DNA of 32,048 nt, taken from positions 1-32,048 of the forward strand of contig CAZBXB010000004.1 in NCBI GenBank assembly GCA_964496075.1. Reading direction: 5' to 3'. Source of the DNA: UBA1372 sp964496075. Its GTDB lineage: Bacteria; Patescibacteriota; Microgenomatia; UBA12405. The position numbers and the translations under genes are program-made. The notes under the pieces were generated by a model, which saw nothing but the letters and a program-made list of their open reading frames with translations, did not search any database and had not been told where the DNA came from. Each line of letters starts with the position of its first letter. Position 1 is the first letter of the stretch. Below, in pieces: positions 22,881 to 30,051 of this stretch.

Positions 22881-23723
22881 ATGGGGGTGGATAGTAATAC
22901 AGGAACAACAGAAATATTAGCAACGGTAGACAAGCCCGTCGGATTGATGGTATTGGGAGAAAGAAATCCGGTTGGTATGACAAGAGAAGGGTTTTCGAGT
23001 GATCCTGGTTTACTATTTCATGGAACAAAAGAATTATTTGAGTTTAAACGAGGCTTTGATTACTCTAAAGGAGGCGGTTCTCATTCTTGGACTATCGGGG
23101 AAGGTTTTTATACAACGCCAGAAAGATATGATGCTAAACTATTTTCTTTAGCTTTTGATGCAAGAGAACCAGTAGTGTTGGAATTTTTACCATTCCAGGC
23201 CAAAGTGTTTGATTTTAGACAGGTTAGTGACCTGAAGAAAAATGCATATGTACCTTCAGATATGTTAACTGGCTATGTGGAATATTATAGTGCAATTTAC
23301 AATGAGAAATGGGGAAATTATGATCCAAAAGAAGATGATGAGTTTATTCGTACTCATCCATCCGGAAAAATAAAACAGCCCCCAACCGACGCTACTTTTT
23401 TAGATTACTTTAAAAGTGAAGAAACCCAGTTTGATGAGGAAAGATCTATAAGATCTAAAAAATCATTTTCGTATTTGATTGCAAGTCAATATTTGGTGAT
23501 ATTACGAAATTTTACAGATAAAAAAGTTGATTTAAGAGAAATGTTGAGTGTGAAAGGTGATCCTCAGGTCAGTGAATATGCTTGTAAGTTTTTTAGAGAT
23601 TTTATATTAACGGAAGGATATGACGGAATTGTTTATGTCGAAGGAGGTGATCATCCAGAGCATCAATTGAGGGGCCCGGCGTCGGTAGTTTTTTTTAACC
23701 TGGAAAAAATATTTATTAGTTAA
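22881..23723 (+). CDS. Putative ADP-ribosyltransferase-fold protein (possible toxin)
   Basis: The 280-residue protein shows a pattern seen in mono-ADP-ribosyltransferase-like families. An early LLFHGT (His47) is followed by GEGFYTTPERYDAKLFSLAF (Tyr77, with the Ala-rich helix after it), PVVLEFLPFQAKVFDF strands, and a late EGYDGIVYVEGGD (246-257) before a final VVFFNLEKIFIS strand. The H...GFYxT...GYDGIVY series resembles polyvalent-protein and toxin ARTs that transfer ADP-ribose from NAD. The catalytic glutamate cannot be placed with confidence. The alternative is an unrelated beta-rich fold. The gene lies outside the operons around it. Its last 8 nt overlap the convergent toxin gene. No signal peptide or membrane segment is seen, so it is probably cytoplasmic. 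Confidence 0.5.
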   Translation: MGVDSNTGTTEILATVDKPVGLMVLGERNPVGMTREGFSSDPGLLFHGTKELFEFKRGFDYSKGGGSHSWTIGEGFYTTPERYDAKLFSLAFDAREPVVLEFLPFQAKVFDFRQVSDLKKNAYVPSDMLTGYVEYYSAIYNEKWGNYDPKEDDEFIRTHPSGKIKQPPTDATFLDYFKSEETQFDEERSIRSKKSFSYLIASQYLVILRNFTDKKVDLREMLSVKGDPQVSEYACKFFRDFILTEGYDGIVYVEGGDHPEHQLRGPASVVFFNLEKIFIS

Positions 23724-24117
23724 ATTGAACAGTTTGATCTAAATCTTTTATTCTGTTTTTAAGTACCAGTCTTAGTTGATTATCTTTGTAATTATCGATA
23801 TGTGTACCAAAACATAGGAATATAATTAAATTACCAACATATCTGAAGCAAACTCTAGGAGATTGGCCAGATCTTAAGCCTTTGACTCTCATGATAATTT
23901 TATAAACCTCGAGATTAGATCCCAGATTATCAACTCTTTTTAAAACTGCAGGAGATAGTATAATTTGTCTATTCTTAAGGTTAAGTTGTTGTTCTAACAA
24001 CCTTTTTAAACTTTTAAAGCCTATACCACCACCATCGTATTTTTTATTGAATTTCTTAATTTCTTTTGAAAAAGAGGGATGTTCTAAAAAAGACATATAA
24101 GCTTCGGTTTGCTCCAT
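23716..24117 (-). CDS. RelE/ParE-like toxin candidate of a toxin-antitoxin pair
   Basis: The 133-residue basic protein has an N-terminal helical part (PSFSKEIKKFNKKYDGGGIGFKSLKRLLEQQL). A beta-rich core follows (LEVYKIIMRVKGLRSG, then PRVCFRYVGNLIIFLCFGTH), a strand pattern resembling the RelE/ParE mRNA-interferase fold, then a positively charged C-terminal helix. RelE-like toxins cleave mRNA at the ribosome. Specific catalytic residues cannot be assigned. The gene lies 2 nt after the Panacea-domain gene, typical of antitoxin-toxin coexpression with the antitoxin first. Its 3' end overlaps the ADP-ribosyltransferase-like gene by 8 nt. Confidence 0.55.
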   Translation of the reverse strand: MEQTEAYMSFLEHPSFSKEIKKFNKKYDGGGIGFKSLKRLLEQQLNLKNRQIILSPAVLKRVDNLGSNLEVYKIIMRVKGLRSGQSPRVCFRYVGNLIIFLCFGTHIDNYKDNQLRLVLKNRIKDLDQTVQFN

Positions 24118-24119
24118 GA

Positions 24120-24611
24120 CTAGTTAAATTTTGTACCTCTATAGTGAGATAATTCTAGGGGCATTTCTTCTCCTTCTTCAACGGCCAAATAAGGTGCTTC
24201 TTTATGAGTTAAATTCTCTAACTGTTTACCAGTTTTATTTCCATATAATTTAATAATTCTATCTAGCATAGCTTTTTCTTCGGCAGTGAAGGCATTATCT
24301 TTTGGATTTGCTAGTGCTTTGTAGACGTAAGCATCATTGTATCCGTTGCCAGTTTTATTAATACTTATTTGTAACAAGCCTTGTTTTTTTAATTCTTGAG
24401 CTATGGCATCAAAATAAGAAGGGGCTGGTCCCATTTGCAATTTATGGTATATATCCCCTGTTATTGGTCTTTCGTATTTTTCAAAAAAATCAAAATCTAT
24501 ATAATAAAGAAGTTTATACATTTTTTTCTTTCCCCATACACCATTCTGACCAATTTTCTTGGATAAATATAAAATGACGTTTTTGTATTTTTCTTCGTTA
24601 AGTTTGAACAT
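24120..24611 (-). CDS. Panacea-domain (DUF4065/SocA-like) antitoxin
   Basis: The 163-residue protein begins MFKLNEEKYKNVILYLSKK and has the Panacea/DUF4065 core: KLLYYIDFDFFEKYERPITGD (family KLLYFxDFxxYxxxGxPITGD) and YHKLQMGPAPSYFDAI (family YxxxxxGPVPxxL). It ends with LTHKEAPYLAVEEGEEMPL (family LSHxExPWxxxxxGxxI). Panacea domains neutralise unrelated toxins, and SocA belongs to the same family. The downstream small gene 2 nt away is its probable partner. I prefer ATG 24611 to 24638, because family proteins start near this point. It may repress its own promoter, as many antitoxins do, but no operator is evident. Confidence 0.8.
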   Translation of the reverse strand: MFKLNEEKYKNVILYLSKKIGQNGVWGKKKMYKLLYYIDFDFFEKYERPITGDIYHKLQMGPAPSYFDAIAQELKKQGLLQISINKTGNGYNDAYVYKALANPKDNAFTAEEKAMLDRIIKLYGNKTGKQLENLTHKEAPYLAVEEGEEMPLELSHYRGTKFN

Positions 24612-24702
24612 AAAATGACATCTAGTTAAATATAACATATGAAACTAATCCCGTCGTTGCGGGGTTGTATTTTAAGGCAAAATTTGGCGCTTTTAGCTTC
24701 AA

Positions 24703-24716
24703 ATTTAGGCCTAAAT
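24703..24716. repeat. Perfect 14-bp palindrome downstream of the HEPN-like gene
   Basis: ATTTAGGCCTAAAT is self-complementary and lies 3 nt from the stop of the gene at 24720. A separate CCCG/CGGG hairpin with a TCGTTG loop lies near 24648-24664 on the antitoxin side. The 81-nt spacer between the two units thus holds two inverted repeats, but no T-run that would make a convincing terminator. Confidence 0.45.
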
Positions 24717-24719
24717 ATA

Positions 24720-25214
24720 CTAATATTTGTGGTTTTGGTTGTTTCGCCAAAATTGACCAGCATTAACAATGGCTTTAAGAAGGAGATTAATTAATTTCTC
24801 AGCTTGTTTAGTGTCGATGTTTTTTGTTTCTCCTGGAAAGTAGTGGAAAACTTTATTTCGACCATATTTCCAAGCATCCCAAAGAAGCTGGGCTAGTTCT
24901 TCCCCTTCTGGGTTAATATCGGCTAATTTTTGATAAAGAGAATATCTTTTATATCGCAGAGATGGATTTAAGACTTTACCGACTCTAAACCGGTCACTGT
25001 AATATTGTTTTTGATCAATCAAATGTATTTTTAGAAAAAAATCTTTGAGAAAGCCTTCATAAGCTTTTGATAGTGGAGCGATGATAAAAGAATAATCGTT
25101 TAAAAAGGAGTTTTTGGTGATTTTAAGTAAATTAACAAGATCATTGACTAGCATATCTTGATCCGGGGACAAATACTGCTTGGCAGTCTGGAGTTGGTGT
25201 GAGTCGATGTTCAT
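24720..25214 (-). CDS. HEPN-like protein with an RX4H motif
   Basis: The 164-residue, all-helical protein contains RNKVFH (Arg119-X4-His124), the HEPN-type RX4-6H motif that forms the active site in many RNase toxins and defence proteins. Preceding helices include an AYEGFLKDFFLK segment (51-62) and DAWKYG just before the Arg. The layout resembles the RnlA-type and other HEPN families. It could be an RNase toxin whose antitoxin is not evident, or a non-catalytic HEPN protein. Its ATG overlaps the stop of the upstream membrane-protein gene (ATGA), so the two are translationally coupled. Confidence 0.5.
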   Translation of the reverse strand: MNIDSHQLQTAKQYLSPDQDMLVNDLVNLLKITKNSFLNDYSFIIAPLSKAYEGFLKDFFLKIHLIDQKQYYSDRFRVGKVLNPSLRYKRYSLYQKLADINPEGEELAQLLWDAWKYGRNKVFHYFPGETKNIDTKQAEKLINLLLKAIVNAGQFWRNNQNHKY

Positions 25215-25765
25215 AGACCGATTAGTTTAACAAGGAAGATAAGATTTATACCAGCCAAAAGATATATATAGTAGGCTAGTTTGCTTTTTGGTAATTGTTT
25301 GTCAAGTCTGGCGAAAAGCCATTTTTGTAAGTATGATGGATTTTGAAACAGTTGAAAAAGTTGTTTGATTAAAAGATTGATGTTTAGGAAAAAGACGGTT
25401 GATTTGCCGATAATGCTTGAGGTTGAGGTAAAAACAAAAAAAGTAATGACCAAAAAGACAAGTTGAAAAATGACGTGGTGAAAAATTAGAGAGGTGTGAA
25501 ACTGGGCTGTCTCTGCCATTAGTTTAAGTAAACTTTTAATTTGTTTGTTTTTAATTAATTGTCTGGCAATTTTAGATTCTTGATTGTTTGGGTCTAAGTA
25601 ATACCAGTGTATAAAATGATCGGTCTCAATAATGGTGTTGCCAACGATAAAACCCAAAAAAAGCTCTAAAAAATAGCCAAAGGGTGCTTTCTGGATTAGC
25701 CACAAAAGGCTAATAAAGGCCAGGATTTCGAGACTGGGAATAAGATGTTTTTTAAAATAAGCCAC
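25211..25765 (-). CDS. YdjM/DUF457-like membrane protein with conserved His/Asp motifs
   Basis: The 184-residue protein has an N-terminal hydrophobic segment, an ETDHFIHWYYLDP motif (about residues 46-58), a FHTSLIFHHVIFQLVFLV segment (around 89-106) and further membrane segments towards the C-terminus. The combination of a DxDH-like motif and a later HxSxxxH motif is similar to YdjM-family inner-membrane hydrolase-like proteins of unknown role. The GTG start at 25765 is inferred, with TACTAT as a weak -10-like hexamer 6 nt before it. It is coupled to the HEPN-like gene. Function is not known. Confidence 0.45.
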   Translation of the reverse strand: MAYFKKHLIPSLEILAFISLLWLIQKAPFGYFLELFLGFIVGNTIIETDHFIHWYYLDPNNQESKIARQLIKNKQIKSLLKLMAETAQFHTSLIFHHVIFQLVFLVITFFVFTSTSSIIGKSTVFFLNINLLIKQLFQLFQNPSYLQKWLFARLDKQLPKSKLAYYIYLLAGINLIFLVKLIGL

Positions 25766-25782
25766 TAAAATATAGTAGCATT

Positions 25783-27006
25783 TTATTCGTAGCGGAGGGC
25801 GACAATTGGGTCTAGTTTGCTGGCTTTGCGAGCCGGAGCGACACCAAAAACAATACCAACAGCAAAGGAAACACTAAATGCAAGCAAAACTGAAGCAATG
25901 GTAACAGTTGAAGGGAAGAAATTATTAATAATTAAACTACCAAAGAATCCAATTAAAATACTGATGACACCACCTATAGAAGATAAAATAATGGCTTCAA
26001 ATAGAAACTGAAGGAGTATGGCGCGAGGATAAGCACCAATGGCTTTTCTCAAACCGATTTCGCGGGTACGTTCCGTAACGGTTACCAGCATGATATTCAT
26101 AATACCAATACCGCCGACTACCAGAGAAATGGCAGCAATGCCGCTTAGACCTAAAGTCAGGGCACTTAAGATAGAATTTATACTAGACAAAAGTTGGCTG
26201 CTGTCAAAAACGGAAAAAGTATCTTTGTCATAATTATCAAGCAGAATATCTTCTACTAAGAGTTTGACTTTGCTAACTTCATCTTTATGTCTGGCCTTGA
26301 TGACAATTTGTTGAATTTTGTTGTCGACTATGTTGGCACCTGTTAAATATGGAATAAAGACGTAGCTATTTATATCCGGTCCACCAAAAGAACTGCCCTG
26401 TTTTTCGAGAACACCAATGATTTGGAAAGTTTTGCCCTCAAAACTTATACTTTTGTTTAAAGGATTTAGATTAGCAAAAAGTTCATCAGCCACTTTAGAG
26501 CCTAAAACAGCTACCTTATCTTTCTTTTCTTCTGCTAGAGAGTTAAACCAATTTCCGGAAGTGTATTTGAACTGAGATATATTTTGGTAATTAGTTGAGG
26601 TGGCAATCAGAGTAGCCTCTTTTTCTTGGTTTTTATATTTGACTGAGGTGGCAACTTGGCTTAGGGCGGCAATATCAGTCACAAGATTTCTAAGTCCCCT
26701 ATCTAAATCCCTTATATCTTTTTGAGTAAAAGACAGACTGGTCATGCGACTGGCTTCGTCTCTATTAAAACCACCACCACTACTACTACTAAAAATCTTT
26801 CCAGGTGAAACAAATATGGTGTTAGCGCCCAGTTCGTCAAATTGTTGGGTTATATAAGATTTAAGGCCATTGCCAATTGAGCTTAATAAGATGACGGAGC
26901 TGACACCAATAATAATACCGAGGGAGGTTAGAGCCGTTCTGGCCTTATTCTTGAAAATAGATTTAAAACTGGACTTAATTAGTTCGTTTAAACTTGGTTT
27001 AAGCAT
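25783..27006 (-). CDS. MacB/FtsX-family ABC transporter permease
   Basis: The 407-residue protein has an N-terminal membrane segment (about residues 24-44), a large extracytoplasmic domain of MacB_PCD type (about 45-270) and three C-terminal membrane segments with the FtsX signature TERTREIGLRKAIGAYPRAIL (around 313-333). It ends APARKASKLDPIVALRYE, the usual MacB end (family PAxxAxxLxPIEALRYE). A Ser/Gly-rich stretch occurs near residues 70-80. It forms the membrane part of a tripartite-like exporter with the ATPase 2 nt upstream and the periplasmic-adaptor-like protein. The substrate cannot be told. Confidence 0.92.
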   Translation of the reverse strand: MLKPSLNELIKSSFKSIFKNKARTALTSLGIIIGVSSVILLSSIGNGLKSYITQQFDELGANTIFVSPGKIFSSSSGGGFNRDEASRMTSLSFTQKDIRDLDRGLRNLVTDIAALSQVATSVKYKNQEKEATLIATSTNYQNISQFKYTSGNWFNSLAEEKKDKVAVLGSKVADELFANLNPLNKSISFEGKTFQIIGVLEKQGSSFGGPDINSYVFIPYLTGANIVDNKIQQIVIKARHKDEVSKVKLLVEDILLDNYDKDTFSVFDSSQLLSSINSILSALTLGLSGIAAISLVVGGIGIMNIMLVTVTERTREIGLRKAIGAYPRAILLQFLFEAIILSSIGGVISILIGFFGSLIINNFFPSTVTIASVLLAFSVSFAVGIVFGVAPARKASKLDPIVALRYE

Positions 27007-27008
27007 TA

Positions 27009-27701
27009 TTATTTGACGATTTGGCCATCTTTAATAACTATAATTTTGTCAGCTTGTTTTGCCAGATCCATGTCGTGGGTGACAAATACGATAGTTCTGC
27101 CTTCAGTGTGCAAGTCTCTAAAAAGCTTCATGATGCCTTGACCGGTTTTACTATCAAGATTACCGGTCGGTTCGTCAGCTAAAATTATTTTAGGATCGTT
27201 GACTAAGGCTCTGGCGATAGCGACTCTTTGTTGCTCGCCACCTGATAGTTGAGCGGGTGTATTGGTGATTTTGTCGGATAGGTTTACCTTAGTAAGCATT
27301 TGAAGCCCCAAACTTCGCCTATCTGACTGAGGAATATCGGAATATAGAAGGGGTAAAATAGTGTTTTCAAGGGATGATGTTTTAGCCAGAAGATTGAATT
27401 GTTGAAAAACAAAGCCAAGAGTCTTGTTTCTTAGTTGGGCTAATTTCGTTTCGTTTAGGGAGGAAGTGTCTTGATCTTCTAAAATTACCTGGCCTGAGGT
27501 GGGATGATCTAAGAGACCAATGATATGCATAAGAGTGGATTTGCCAGAGCCAGATGGACCGGTGATAGCCATAAAATCGCCTTGATTGATGGTTAGGTTG
27601 ACATCCTTTAAAGCATAAAAAATGCTTGATCCGCTAGTGTAGCTTTTGGTGACATGGTCAAGCTTAAGGATGGACTTAATCTTTGATGATGATTTGTTCA
27701 T
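27009..27701 (-). CDS. MacB/LolD-type ABC transporter ATP-binding protein
   Basis: This is the nucleotide-binding subunit that powers the MacB-like permease. Motifs from ATG 27701 (230 residues): Walker A GPSGSGKST (48-56), Q-loop Gln100 in FVFQQFNLL, ABC signature LSGGEQQ (152-158), Walker B IILADEPTG (172-180), D-loop NLDSKTG and H-loop His209. The frame is open to 27758, but the extra part would lie inside the adaptor gene. ATG 27701 gives the usual length and overlaps the adaptor end by 26 nt. The HVTKSYTSGSSIFYALKDVNL opening is typical of the MacB/LolD group. Confidence 0.94.
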   Translation of the reverse strand: MNKSSSKIKSILKLDHVTKSYTSGSSIFYALKDVNLTINQGDFMAITGPSGSGKSTLMHIIGLLDHPTSGQVILEDQDTSSLNETKLAQLRNKTLGFVFQQFNLLAKTSSLENTILPLLYSDIPQSDRRSLGLQMLTKVNLSDKITNTPAQLSGGEQQRVAIARALVNDPKIILADEPTGNLDSKTGQGIMKLFRDLHTEGRTIVFVTHDMDLAKQADKIIVIKDGQIVK

Positions 27702-28725
27702 TGCCCGATAGACCTTTGACAACTTGTATATCAGATTCAGACTCAATGCCCGTTTCAATTTCTACTAACTTGGTACTATTACCATCTTTAACTAAAACAT
27801 ACTTTTTGGAAGCATTTTCTATCAAGGCTTCAATGGGGATAGTCAAAGTATGGCTGGATTGATCCAGAACTATATTGACATCACCGTTCATACCAAGACG
27901 ATATTTTAGGCCTTGGTTATCAAGATCTAATTTAAATTTGAGTTGGTAGACGGTAGAGCTTTTGCCAGAAATAGGGGCAAAAGATATATAGTAAATTTCT
28001 GACTCGAAAATTTGATCGGGAGCACTATCTATACTGATTTGGCTTTTTTGACCAATGAAAAGCTTGCCTACATCTTCTTCGTCAATTTCGGAGTTAAAGA
28101 AAATTGAGTTGGGATTGATGATGACAAAGTCGGCAGTGGAGGGAGTAATATTGATTCCGGCGTTGGGAGTGTCTATTTGAGTAACAATACCTTCAATTGG
28201 GGTGGTAAGAGTGGCGTATTTGACAGCTAAATCAGCCAGTTCGTAATCCAGAACAGCATTATTTAGGGTAAATTGTTGTCTATCTAAAATACGTTGAATT
28301 TCGTCAGTAATCAGGTGACTATCTCTGGTGGTTTGATAGTCGTCTTGGGTATCTTCAAAATTCCACCTGTCTGTCAGATAATTATTGGCTTCTTTTTGAA
28401 ATTTTTTGCTTAGCTCGATTTTATCTAGCGAGGCAATGGCTTGGCCTTTTTTGACCCTATCCCCTACTTTGATTCCAACCCAGGCTAGTCTACCTGAAGT
28501 TTGAAATCTTAAATTAGCAATTTGGTCGGCATCGATGAAACCTACCAGAGTTAAACTTTGGCTGATATCTTGTTTGGTGGGTGTAATTATTTTGTCGGTC
28601 TTGGAATTGTACTTTTCGGCCTTAAGACCGGATTCATCGGCTTTGGCGGTAGATAAAAATAGATAGCCGGTTAGGAAAAGAAAAATTGCTATTAAGGTGA
28701 TTCTGGTAAGTTTGTTTTGAGGCAC
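27676..28725 (-). CDS. MacA/HlyD-type membrane-fusion protein of the ABC exporter
   Basis: The 349-residue protein has an N-terminal membrane anchor (about residues 9-26). A biotinyl-lipoyl half-motif RLAWVGIKVGDRVKKGQAIASLDK (about 79-102) is followed by a coiled-coil hairpin (around 105-165). The second lipoyl half is ATLTTPIEGIVTQIDTPNAG. Beta-barrel and membrane-proximal domains follow, with LGMNGDVNIVLDQSS and ALIENASKKYVLVKDG. Adaptors of this family link the ABC permease with the outside. CPR cells lack a typical outer membrane, so it may act at the wall or surface layer. The GTG start at 28725 has an extended -10 (TGATACAAT) 5 nt before it. Confidence 0.9.
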   Translation of the reverse strand: MPQNKLTRITLIAIFLFLTGYLFLSTAKADESGLKAEKYNSKTDKIITPTKQDISQSLTLVGFIDADQIANLRFQTSGRLAWVGIKVGDRVKKGQAIASLDKIELSKKFQKEANNYLTDRWNFEDTQDDYQTTRDSHLITDEIQRILDRQQFTLNNAVLDYELADLAVKYATLTTPIEGIVTQIDTPNAGINITPSTADFVIINPNSIFFNSEIDEEDVGKLFIGQKSQISIDSAPDQIFESEIYYISFAPISGKSSTVYQLKFKLDLDNQGLKYRLGMNGDVNIVLDQSSHTLTIPIEALIENASKKYVLVKDGNSTKLVEIETGIESESDIQVVKGLSGNEQIIIKD

Positions 28726-28730
28726 GGTTA

Positions 28731-28739
28731 ATTGTATCA
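28731..28739 (-). promoter_or_regulatory. Extended -10 promoter for the MacAB-type operon
   Basis: On the minus strand TGATACAAT (TGn then TACAAT at 28736-28731) ends 5 nt before GTG 28725. Its TGA is also the stop codon of the upstream gene. No -35 match is visible. The geometry implies a leaderless mRNA. Confidence 0.5.
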
Positions 28740-29042
28740 GGAATTTTGGGGCTTTTCCTGCCTAATTTGCTTTAACTTCCACATAAATAGTTTGTAGGGG
28801 GTTTTAATAGTACCCGGATTTTGATCTTTGATAAACAATCTAGCTTTTTCTAATATTTTCCTATCTTCCTTTTTGGCAAGACGGATGTAAAGGGAGCGGT
28901 TTTTCCAATCACCCAGTTCTTCGGCCAGCTGGAGCCCATAGGCTTGAAATTCGTTTTTGACATATTTTTTGCGTTTAGCAAGAGTCTGTTTAAAAATTGC
29001 AAGCTGATCTGATAAGTTGGTGGGGGCTGATTTTCGAGACAA
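28737..29042 (-). CDS. Small conserved helical protein (function unknown)
   Basis: The 101-residue basic protein is mainly helical: a QLAIFKQTLAKRKKYVKNEF helix, a DWKNRSLYIRLAKKEDRKIL segment and a C-terminal YKLFMWKLKQIRQEK. It has no signal peptide or membrane segment. I recognise no family, but the tight sequence and its place in an operon-dense region make it likely to be real. The start is TTG 29042, which is unusual. A TATAAT lies about 28 nt upstream (29071-29076, minus strand). Its TGA stop overlaps the promoter of the exporter operon. Confidence 0.5.
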   Translation of the reverse strand: MSRKSAPTNLSDQLAIFKQTLAKRKKYVKNEFQAYGLQLAEELGDWKNRSLYIRLAKKEDRKILEKARLFIKDQNPGTIKTPYKLFMWKLKQIRQEKPQNS

Positions 29043-29195
29043 TGTTTTGGTTTAAAAATAAGTTAGGATAATTATACTAGCGCCGACTATCACCATACAC
29101 AAAAGCTGGACCATAAAAGTGTCTTTTATAGAAAAACTTTTCATAAGAGGATTATAAACCATTTTTAGAAAAATTTGGGTAAAACTGATTGATTG

Positions 29196-29268
29196 TGGAC
29201 CTAGACAGATTCGAACTGTCGGCTCATCAGTGCGACTGATGTGTTTTAACCAACTGAACTATAGGCCC
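29196..29268 (-). tRNA. tRNA-Ala (anticodon CGC), overlapping the pth stop
   Basis: The cloverleaf has an acceptor stem GGGCCTA/TAGGTCC with the G3-U70 wobble pair that identifies tRNA-Ala. The anticodon stem CATCA/TGATG encloses a GTCGCAC loop, giving anticodon CGC (codon GCG). The T loop is TTCGAAT. CCA is not encoded after A73. The first 10 nt overlap the last codons and stop of pth on the same strand. Confidence 0.9.
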
Positions 29269-29792
29269 AAGATTTTATCTAAATCCTCTACTATTTTATC
29301 AATAGATTGGTCTATTTTGGGCTTTTGGTCGGCTGTTGGTGGTATAAGGACATAATCCTCTACGTCGATACTATCAGTTGGATGATCGATGCCTATACGT
29401 ATGCGCCAAAATTGTTGGTTTCCTAACTGTTCTATGATGGATTTGATGCCATTGTGGCCAGCCGGACCCCGGTCGAATTGAATTTTTGACTCCCCTACCC
29501 CAATATCCAGATCATCGTGGGCGATATAAATGTTTTCCGGCTCAATTTTATAAAAGTTGACAATTTTACTGACAGTGAGTCCCGATAAATTCATATAAGT
29601 AGAAGGGATGGCTAAGATTAAGTCGATATTTTGTTGCTTAAGTATGCCAATTTTGGCTTTAAAGGAAGGCTTTAACGACAGTTTTATGCCATGCTTTTTG
29701 ACATATTTTTCAACCAAACGACCACCTAGGTTGTGCCTGGTGTTTTGGTAGTTTTTGCCTGGATTTCCCAGACCGACTAAAAGTGTATACAT
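29259..29792 (-). CDS. pth: Peptidyl-tRNA hydrolase
   Basis: Pth releases tRNA from peptidyl-tRNAs that drop off the ribosome. ATG 29792 gives the standard MYTLLVGLGNPGKNYQNTRHN opening, with catalytic His20 in the NTRHNLG motif. The middle ILAIPSTYMNLSG (family KPxTYMNxSG) and AHDDLDIGVGESKIQFDRGPAGHNGIKSI with the conserved Asp and His/Asn are present. It has 177 residues. The reading frame is open up to 29852, but family members start here. The stop TAG lies inside the tRNA-Ala gene. An 18-nt repeat, also present at 15740, falls in the GVGESKI coding region. Confidence 0.94.
   Translation of the reverse strand: MYTLLVGLGNPGKNYQNTRHNLGGRLVEKYVKKHGIKLSLKPSFKAKIGILKQQNIDLILAIPSTYMNLSGLTVSKIVNFYKIEPENIYIAHDDLDIGVGESKIQFDRGPAGHNGIKSIIEQLGNQQFWRIRIGIDHPTDSIDVEDYVLIPPTADQKPKIDQSIDKIVEDLDKILGL
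29481..29498. repeat. 18-nt repeat within pth, shared with 15740-15757
   Basis: This is identical over 18 bases to the intergenic copy (AATTTTTGACTCCCCTAC). In pth it encodes part of GVGESKI on the minus strand, just before the conserved GPAGHNG segment. Confidence 0.6.
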
Positions 29793-29879
29793 AGAAAATT
29801 TACAACCTAAAGATCGAAATTTTGTGTTCCGCTTTGTATTCACTTTGTTCATGTTTTAAATAATTCTTGGAATAAAAAA

Positions 29880-29945
29880 CCTATATATAGGCAATATTTA
29901 ATTTCAATGATATATTAGCAGTCTATTGCTTTGTCTGCTAATATA
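29880..29945. repeat. Two inverted repeats in the pth / GT-C-like gene spacer
   Basis: CCTATATATAGG at 29880-29891 is a perfect 12-bp palindrome. TATATTAGCAG (29911-29921) pairs with CTGCTAATATA (29935-29945) as a perfect 11-bp stem with a 13-nt loop. Both lie in the 259-nt spacer (29793-30051) between divergent genes, which otherwise shows no gene. They could be operators or a hairpin in a leader. Confidence 0.5.
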
Positions 29946-30040
29946 CTAAGATATATTTTAATATACTAGTTTACACTTTGATCATCGAATTAAAATGTAA
30001 AAAGTATGTATATGTATTTTAACCTAAATTAATAATGTAT

Positions 30041-30046
30041 TAGAAT
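30041..30046 (+). promoter_or_regulatory. Candidate -10 element for the GT-C-like gene, leaderless
   Basis: TAGAAT (one base off consensus) lies 5 nt before GTG 30052. No Shine-Dalgarno sequence or -35 match is seen. Confidence 0.4.
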
Positions 30047-30051
30047 TCAGA

